9,937 nt of DNA from assembly GCA_002371335.1 (NCBI GenBank), contig DFHP01000155.1, positions 1-9,937 of the forward strand, given 5' to 3'. The translations under genes were made by a program, and so were the position numbers. The notes below the pieces were generated by a model. The model did no database searches. It saw only the letters and a list, made by a program, of their open reading frames with translations, and was not told where the DNA came from. This document shows, one piece after another, positions 6,078 to 9,937 of this stretch; the stretch's first letter is position 1; every line of letters begins with the position of its first letter. Origin of the DNA: Eubacterium sp. UBA3720 (GTDB lineage Bacteria; Bacillota; Clostridia; Lachnospirales; Lachnospiraceae).

Positions 6078-7475
6078 ATGAGTGACAAACACGTTGGAAA
6101 GGTAGTGCAGGTCATCGGACCTGTTCTGGACGTTCGTTTCGAGCATGACGAGCTGCCTGCACTGCTTAACGCTATTGAAATAGAAAACGAGAGCACACAG
6201 AAAAAGCTCATCGCTGAGGTGGCTCAGCAGGTGGGTGATAACACTGTGCGCTGTATCGCCATGAGTTCTACTGACGGACTGACACGAGGCGCGAAGGCTG
6301 TGGATACAGGAAGCGCGATCACGGTTCCGGTCGGTGAAGAATGTCTGGGAAGAGTATTTAACCTTCTGGGCGAGCCGGTAGATAATAAGCCGGCCCCTGA
6401 AGCGTCAGAAAAATGGGTGATCCACAGACCGGCGCCATCCTATGAGGATCAGATGCCGGCTACGGAGATCCTTGAAACAGGTATCAAAGTTGTTGACCTG
6501 ATATGTCCTTATGCAAAAGGCGGAAAGATCGGTCTGTTCGGAGGTGCCGGCGTAGGTAAGACCGTACTTATCATGGAGCTGATCCATAACGTAGCTACCG
6601 CCCACGGCGGACTTTCCGTATTCACGGGCGTTGGCGAGCGTACCCGTGAGGGAAACGATCTTTACTCGGAGATGCAGGAGAGCGGCGTTATCGATAAGAC
6701 GGCGCTCGTATACGGTCAGATGAACGAGCCGCCGGGAGCCAGAATGCGTGTCGGACTTTCGGGTCTGACCATGGCAGAGTACTTCCGCGATGTCAAAAAT
6801 CAGGACGTGCTGCTTTTCATCGATAATATCTTCCGTTTCACACAGGCAGGTTCAGAGGTATCGGCTCTTCTGGGACGTATGCCTTCAGCCGTAGGTTATC
6901 AGCCGACACTTGCCACGGATATGGGTGAGCTTCAGGAGCGTATCACTTCTACAAAGAAGGGATCCATCACATCCGTACAGGCAGTATACGTACCGGCCGA
7001 TGACCTTACAGACCCGGCGCCGGCTACTACCTTCACGCATCTGGACGCGACAACGGTTCTTTCCCGAGATATCGCTTCTCAGGGTATTTATCCGGCCGTA
7101 GATCCGCTGGATTCCACAAGCCGTATCCTGACGCCGGAAGTTGTCGGTAAAGAGCATTATGAGATCGCCCGTGCCGTACAGCAGGTGCTGCAGAGATACA
7201 AAGAGCTGCAGGATATAATTGCTATCATGGGTATGGAAGAACTTTCGGAAGAAGATAAGATCACGGTACAGCGTGCCCGTAAGGTACAGAGGTATCTTTC
7301 TCAGAGCTTCTCTGTCGCAGAGCAGTTCACTGGTATGAAGGGTCAGTATGTACCGCTCAAGGAAACACTGCGTGGATTCAAGATGATCCTGAGCGGAGAG
7401 CTGGATCATGTTCCGGAGAGCAGCTTCCTGTTCGCGGGAACCATCGATGATGTTCTGGCGAAGGTGCAGAATTGA
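6078..7475 (+). CDS. atpD: F1Fo ATP synthase subunit beta (catalytic)
   Basis: This 465-residue catalytic subunit makes or splits ATP. Walker A is GGAGVGKT (155-162), with Lys161 and Thr162 contacting phosphate and Mg2+. The catalytic glutamate is Glu187 in GVGERTREGNDLY (184-196). Walker B is VLLFIDN (244-250). The signature around PAVDPLDSTSR lies at 339-349. The lever that contacts gamma and epsilon is EELSEED (387-393), the usual DELSEED with a conservative Asp-to-Glu change. Length and domain order are standard. AAGGAGA precedes the start. It lies between gamma and epsilon, the usual bacterial order. Confidence 0.98.
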   Translation: MSDKHVGKVVQVIGPVLDVRFEHDELPALLNAIEIENESTQKKLIAEVAQQVGDNTVRCIAMSSTDGLTRGAKAVDTGSAITVPVGEECLGRVFNLLGEPVDNKPAPEASEKWVIHRPAPSYEDQMPATEILETGIKVVDLICPYAKGGKIGLFGGAGVGKTVLIMELIHNVATAHGGLSVFTGVGERTREGNDLYSEMQESGVIDKTALVYGQMNEPPGARMRVGLSGLTMAEYFRDVKNQDVLLFIDNIFRFTQAGSEVSALLGRMPSAVGYQPTLATDMGELQERITSTKKGSITSVQAVYVPADDLTDPAPATTFTHLDATTVLSRDIASQGIYPAVDPLDSTSRILTPEVVGKEHYEIARAVQQVLQRYKELQDIIAIMGMEELSEEDKITVQRARKVQRYLSQSFSVAEQFTGMKGQYVPLKETLRGFKMILSGELDHVPESSFLFAGTIDDVLAKVQN

Positions 7476-7490
7476 TAGGAGGGTTATATT

Positions 7491-7892
7491 ATGAAAACCT
7501 TTCCGTTGCGTATAGGAACGCCGGACGGCATGTTTTTCGAGGGTGAGGCGCAGAGGATCGTCTGCAGGAGCATCACGGGAGACATCGCCATCCTTGCCGG
7601 ACATTGTGATACCGTGACGGCCCTGGGTATGGGCGGCGCGCATATCATTATGGAGGACGGCACAAAAAAAGAAGCAGCCTGTATCGGAGGAATGCTTACA
7701 GTGATCAATGGCATTTGCCGCGTCATGTCCACCACCTGGGAATGGGAGGAGGATATCGATGAAGGCAGGGCCCAGAGAGCAAAACGCCGTGCAGAAGAAA
7801 AACTCGCGAAAGGCGGGCTTTCCGATGAGGAATTCAGGCTTACTACGCACAGACTTCACCGGGCTCTGGTGAGGCTTGATGTGAAAAAATAA
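7491..7892 (+). CDS. atpC: F1Fo ATP synthase subunit epsilon
   Basis: This 133-residue subunit closes the operon. The N-terminal beta sandwich (about 1-83; for example the GDIAILAGH segment at 30-38) sits on the c-ring and gamma; the C-terminal helical hairpin (about 87-133) can rise along gamma and block ATP hydrolysis. The segment IDEGRA (89-94) fits the I/L-D-x-x-R-A ATP-binding motif of the Bacillus PS3 epsilon, and Arg124 and Arg128 lie where PS3 has its two ATP-contacting arginines. ATP-sensing inhibition is therefore possible but inferred. AGGAGGG precedes ATG 7491, 15 bases after atpD. A terminator starts 8 bases after the stop. Confidence 0.94.
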   Translation: MKTFPLRIGTPDGMFFEGEAQRIVCRSITGDIAILAGHCDTVTALGMGGAHIIMEDGTKKEAACIGGMLTVINGICRVMSTTWEWEEDIDEGRAQRAKRRAEEKLAKGGLSDEEFRLTTHRLHRALVRLDVKK

Positions 7893-7899
7893 TTAACAG

Positions 7900-7932
7900 G
7901 GACTGTCTGTGGTAACGCAGGCAGTTCTTTTT
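7900..7932 (+). terminator. Intrinsic terminator of the ATP synthase operon
   Basis: GGACTGTCTG (7900-7909) pairs with CAGGCAGTTC (7918-7927), ten pairs with two wobbles, around an 8-base loop, and is followed by T7928-T7932. It lies 8 bases after the atpC stop and ends the operon. As with the first terminator, its T-run is where the structured repeat begins. Confidence 0.85.
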
Positions 7933-8078
7933 ATCTCAGTGTGAGATGCCCCGCCGCTTCTTAAGCGGCGGCTTATGCTAAAATAAACGCTTTGCGAGGA
8001 TGTTCAGGGATTCGGTTTGAAAGACGTCAGATGAAGCTGACCCGAATCCCGAGCCAAGTCTCGCGAGCGAGACTTGAA
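7927..8078 (+). repeat. Structured intergenic repeat, copy 2 (short form)
   Basis: This 152-base copy has the same orientation as 233-414. Its first 20 bases are identical to copy 1. In the last 95 bases I count roughly 15 differences plus one 2-base indel by eye. It lacks about 30 bases of copy 1 in the middle (copy 1 about 284-315), including the right arm of the closing stem. Hairpins are stronger here: CCGCCGCTT (7951-7959) with AAGCGGCGG (7963-7971); GGGATTCGG (8007-8015) with CCGAATCCC (8042-8050); CAAGTCTCGC (8055-8064) with GCGAGACTTG (8067-8076). Several changes between copies keep pairing (for example the inner GTCAG/CTGAC stem). No ORF is evident. Confidence 0.8.
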
Positions 8079-8102
8079 GTCATTTGAGGTCCGTCTAAAT
8101 GG

Positions 8103-8132
8103 TTGTAAAAGTTATCGGGGATATGATACAAT
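8103..8132 (+). promoter_or_regulatory. Promoter of the BspA-like gene
   Basis: TTGTAA (8103-8108), an 18-base spacer and TACAAT (8127-8132) form a sigma-A-type promoter, strengthened by an extended -10 TG at 8124-8125. Transcription would start near 8139, leaving a leader of about 70 bases. That leader holds a small hairpin, TTCCTTT (8162-8168) with AAAGGAA (8173-8179), of unknown role, before the AAGGGGAG ribosome binding site. Confidence 0.65.
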
Positions 8133-8210
8133 GGCGGAGATAAGGATAGACAGGGGGAGTCTTCCTTTGGAAAAAGGAATAATAATTATTTAACGAAAGG
8201 GGAGCAAACA

Positions 8211-9227
8211 ATGAGGGCATTAAAAAAAATAATTATTTTCATCATTGTTGCAGCTGTTATTGCTGCGGCAGCATACTTTGGATACGGATACTACCAGAAA
8301 TGGAAGGGAGAAAAAGAACCGGCAGGAGAAGTATCGGCAAACTATGCGGATGGCGTTCTGACTGTTGAAGGAAGCGGCAGGATGCCGAATTACAGTTCGG
8401 CCGGATCCGACCGCGAGTGGGACAGCTATAAGGACGAACTGACAAATGTAGTGATTGGTTCGGGAATCACCGGCATAGGAAAGAATGCTTTTATGAATAT
8501 GACAGCGATGACGGAAGCCAGGATCGGATCAGACGTGGAGATCATTGATGTGAACGCATTCAACGGCTGCAGCAGCCTGGAATCCGTGAATATTCCGGCA
8601 AGCGTAAAAACGATCGGAGAGAATGCTTTCTGGGGATGCAAAAACCTGAAGGATATCTCCTATGAAGGATCGAAGGAAGACTGGGATCAGGTCAGCATCG
8701 GCGAAAATAATATCGTGCTGACAGATGCGAATATCCGGTTTTCCGGCGGTGAAGAGGTCAGCGATTCATCTTCGGCGGCAGGTTCGGCAGTAGAGGAAAC
8801 AGAAGAAGTAAACATAGAGACTACCAGCATGTACAGGGTATCCAATTCAGAGACGGAAGAACTGTACTACACTACGATCGATTCGGAACGTGACGCGCTG
8901 GTAGCATCGGGCTGGAATTATGACGGCATAATGTGGAAGCAGCCGAAGTCTTCCAATACGCCGATCTATCGTTTGCAGAATCCTGCAACGGGAGCACATT
9001 ATTATACCATTGACTGGCAGCAGAGGACGGATTGTGTGGCTGCCGGATGGTCAGTCGATGGAATCATCGGTTACTCCGATGACCGCCAGTCTATTCCGGT
9101 CTACCGGGTACAGAATCCAAATGCAGTCATTGCCACACATTGTTATACTGTGAGCGAGGAAGAAGTCAACACTCTGGTGGCGTCAGGATGGATCAATGAG
9201 GGCGTTGCATGGTATGCCTGTTCATAA
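8211..9227 (+). CDS. Membrane-anchored BspA-like LRR protein with three C-terminal YxT/GW repeats
   Basis: This 338-residue protein is probably exposed at the cell surface. Residues 1-6 are basic and 7-28 form one hydrophobic helix with no lipobox or clear cleavage site, so a retained N-terminal anchor is likely. Residues 44-90 resemble the opening module of BspA-like proteins (YADGVLTVEGSGRMPNY). Residues about 78-175 hold LRR_5/BspA-type repeats (IGKNAFMNM, IDVNAFNGCSSL, IGENAFWGCKNL) and end with the usual YEGSKEDWDQVSIGENN cap. A Ser/Glu-rich linker spans 180-205. Three repeats follow at about 207-242, 252-287 and 297-334, each with a YR...N, YYT or CYT, and GW...G pattern that resembles the DUF5648-type module. 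BspA-like proteins are often linked to adhesion; the ligand is unknown. It has its own promoter and terminator. Confidence 0.75.
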   Translation: MRALKKIIIFIIVAAVIAAAAYFGYGYYQKWKGEKEPAGEVSANYADGVLTVEGSGRMPNYSSAGSDREWDSYKDELTNVVIGSGITGIGKNAFMNMTAMTEARIGSDVEIIDVNAFNGCSSLESVNIPASVKTIGENAFWGCKNLKDISYEGSKEDWDQVSIGENNIVLTDANIRFSGGEEVSDSSSAAGSAVEETEEVNIETTSMYRVSNSETEELYYTTIDSERDALVASGWNYDGIMWKQPKSSNTPIYRLQNPATGAHYYTIDWQQRTDCVAAGWSVDGIIGYSDDRQSIPVYRVQNPNAVIATHCYTVSEEEVNTLVASGWINEGVAWYACS

Positions 9228-9271
9228 ATGATCCTGAGGAAAGAATTACTTATCGGAACGGCAAGTTTACG

Positions 9272-9300
9272 TTGACACAAATATAAAATTATTATAAAGT
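9272..9300 (+). promoter_or_regulatory. Promoter-like element directly before a terminator
   Basis: A perfect TTGACA (9272-9277) is followed after 17 bases by TAAAGT (9295-9300); TATAAA (9293-9298) gives a 15-base spacer. Either -10 is imperfect in sequence or spacing. A start near 9305-9308 would lie about ten bases before the hairpin at 9316, so any transcript that terminates there would be about 55-60 bases long. Confidence 0.4.
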
Positions 9301-9315
9301 AATCTGCAGAGCGGG

Positions 9316-9363
9316 AATAAAGATGTTCATGGTATGTCAATGCCGTGAACATCTTTATTATTT
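9316..9363 (+). terminator. Strong intrinsic terminator after the BspA-like gene
   Basis: A 17-base arm, AATAAAGATGTTCATGG (9316-9332), pairs throughout with CCGTGAACATCTTTATT (9343-9359) with one wobble, around a 10-base loop. The downstream side continues ATTT, and the arm ends themselves are A/T-rich, so the hairpin may act in both directions. It lies about 90 bases after the BspA-like stop. Confidence 0.8.
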
Positions 9364-9403
9364 CTGCTAAGGGAAATTGTGTTAATTTTCTATGAAGATT
9401 AAA

Positions 9404-9443
9404 GTGTCAAAAGTCCGTCGTTCAGAAATTGTAGTTTTGACAC
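9404..9443. repeat. Inverted repeat before the symporter gene
   Basis: GTGTCAAAA (9404-9412) and TTTTGACAC (9435-9443) are perfect 9-base inverted arms separated by 22 bases. They could be a two-site operator or an mRNA stem in the symporter leader. There is no T-run after it. Confidence 0.5.
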
Positions 9444-9490
9444 CCGAATCCCATGAAGCAAAAACAAAGAGTCATTAGAGAAGGAGTGAC

Positions 9491-9556
9491 ATGACGAGGT
9501 TGAGAAGGAGGAGAAGTGATGATCGATATTATCACAAATGTAAACGGCGTTATTAA
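9491..9556 (+). CDS. Possible arginine-rich leader peptide overlapping the symporter start
   Basis: ATG 9491 follows AAGGAG (9481-9486) by 4 bases and opens a 21-codon frame ending at TAA 9554-9556. The peptide has 8 Arg and 2 Lys, including four Arg codons in a row (AGA AGG AGG AGA, 9503-9514). Those Arg codons contain the Shine-Dalgarno sequence of the symporter gene, and the frame runs 38 bases past its start, so translation here would compete with symporter initiation. It may equally be a by-product of the purine-rich ribosome binding site; no evidence of expression exists in the sequence. Confidence 0.25.
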   Translation: MTRLRRRRSDDRYYHKCKRRY

Positions 9557-9937
9557 TAATGCTGTATGGGGTTGGCCTGCACTGATCCTGCTGGGTTTTG
9601 TCGGCGTGCTTATGACATGCATGACAAAGTTTTTCCAGCTGTCTCATTTCAAATACTGGATGAAGCATACGATCGGAGCGATCTTTGGTGAAAAACATAT
9701 TACGGCGCATACTGAGGACAAAACGATCTCTCAGTTCCAGTCGCTTTGCACAGCGCTGGCAGCTACTGTAGGAACAGGTAATATCGTCGGCGTTGCCGGA
9801 GCCATCGCTGTAGGAGGTCCGGGAGCGGTATTCTGGATGTGGCTGATCGCCTTTTTCGGAATGATGACGAACTATTCGGAGAATGTCCTTGGTATACTTT
9901 ACAGAAGAAAAAATACAGAGGGAGAATGGTGCGGAGG
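9519..9937 (+). CDS. Alanine/glycine:cation symporter (AGCS family), 5' part
   Basis: This open frame runs off the window end; 139 residues are visible out of about 450-500 expected. AGCS carriers take up alanine or glycine with Na+ (sometimes H+) across the membrane. The first helix covers about residues 18-36, followed by a basic loop. The family signature TALAATVGTGNIVGVAGA (residues 78-95) and the following GGPGAVFWMW (99-108) are intact; this glycine-rich segment belongs to the ion and substrate site in the family. ATG 9519 lies 7 bases after GGAGG (9507-9511); GTG 9516 is a possible alternative start. A Na+-coupled carrier next to a predicted Na+-type ATP synthase is consistent with Na+ bioenergetics. 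Confidence 0.9.
   Translation, partial: MIDIITNVNGVINNAVWGWPALILLGFVGVLMTCMTKFFQLSHFKYWMKHTIGAIFGEKHITAHTEDKTISQFQSLCTALAATVGTGNIVGVAGAIAVGGPGAVFWMWLIAFFGMMTNYSENVLGILYRRKNTEGEWCG

Larger units (their letters stand above)
9228..9518. other. Intergenic region between the BspA-like gene and the AGCS symporter
   Basis: This 291-base stretch carries a promoter-like pair (9272-9300), a strong terminator (9316-9363), an inverted repeat GTGTCAAAA (9404-9412) with TTTTGACAC (9435-9443), and a short Arg-rich ORF beginning at 9491. I see no clear -35/-10 pair after the terminator for the symporter gene. The best candidate is TTGTGT (9377-9382), 17 bases, TAAAGT (9400-9405), which is weak. Confidence 0.5.

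Noticed and set aside
6885..7859. A 324-codon open frame on the minus strand across atpD and atpC
   Set aside because: It spans two well-supported genes on the other strand and shows no recognisable family or ribosome binding site that I could support.
233..8078. Treating the operon as a composite transposon because repeats flank it
   Set aside because: No transposase, terminal inverted repeats or target duplication were seen, and the enclosed genes are a core housekeeping operon.
9442..9452. ACCCGAATCCC, identical to part of repeat copy 2 (8040-8050); possible third repeat fragment
   Set aside because: Only 11 bases match and no flanking hairpin arm or further repeat block follows, so chance is a fair explanation.

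Overview
This window is most likely from a Gram-positive anaerobe of the Clostridia, probably a Lachnospiraceae-type gut bacterium. The basis is the gene order of the ATP synthase operon, strong AGGAGG-type ribosome binding sites, sigma-A-like promoters, a BspA-like surface protein and the c-subunit type. The assignment comes from reading the sequence, not from a database search.

Layout: positions 1-51 hold the last codons of an unidentified upstream gene, followed by a structured 3' region and an intrinsic terminator (189-238). A structured intergenic repeat (copy 1, 233-414) starts on that terminator's T-run. A near-consensus promoter (455-483) then drives a complete F1Fo ATP synthase operon on the + strand: atpZ-like, atpI, atpB (a), atpE (c), atpF (b), atpH (delta), atpA (alpha), atpG (gamma), atpD (beta), atpC (epsilon), spanning 532-7892. 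It ends at an intrinsic terminator (7900-7932), and a second, shorter copy of the same repeat (7927-8078) again starts on the T-run. An extended -10 promoter (8103-8132) follows, then a membrane-anchored BspA-like/leucine-rich-repeat protein with three C-terminal 'YxT...GW' repeats (8211-9227), a third strong terminator (9316-9363), and the 5' part of an alanine/glycine:cation symporter (AGCS family) that runs off the window end.

How the genes work together: the ten operon genes encode the membrane rotor and stator (a, c, b), the peripheral stalk cap (delta), the catalytic head (alpha, beta), the central stalk (gamma, epsilon) and two small membrane accessory proteins (AtpZ-like, AtpI). The c subunit carries an ETT motif and a second carboxylate (Glu33 with Glu66), which matches the two-carboxylate Na+-binding type. 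The rotor is therefore predicted to be Na+-coupled, and the neighbouring AGCS symporter would use the same ion.

The coding content is a conventional operon. The less ordinary material lies between genes: two copies of a structured repeat bracketing the operon, a pair of mutually exclusive hairpins before atpE, a promoter that reads almost directly into a terminator at 9272-9363, and small ORFs overlapping the starts of atpB and the symporter gene. I did not find a CRISPR array, a transposase, or tRNA or rRNA genes.
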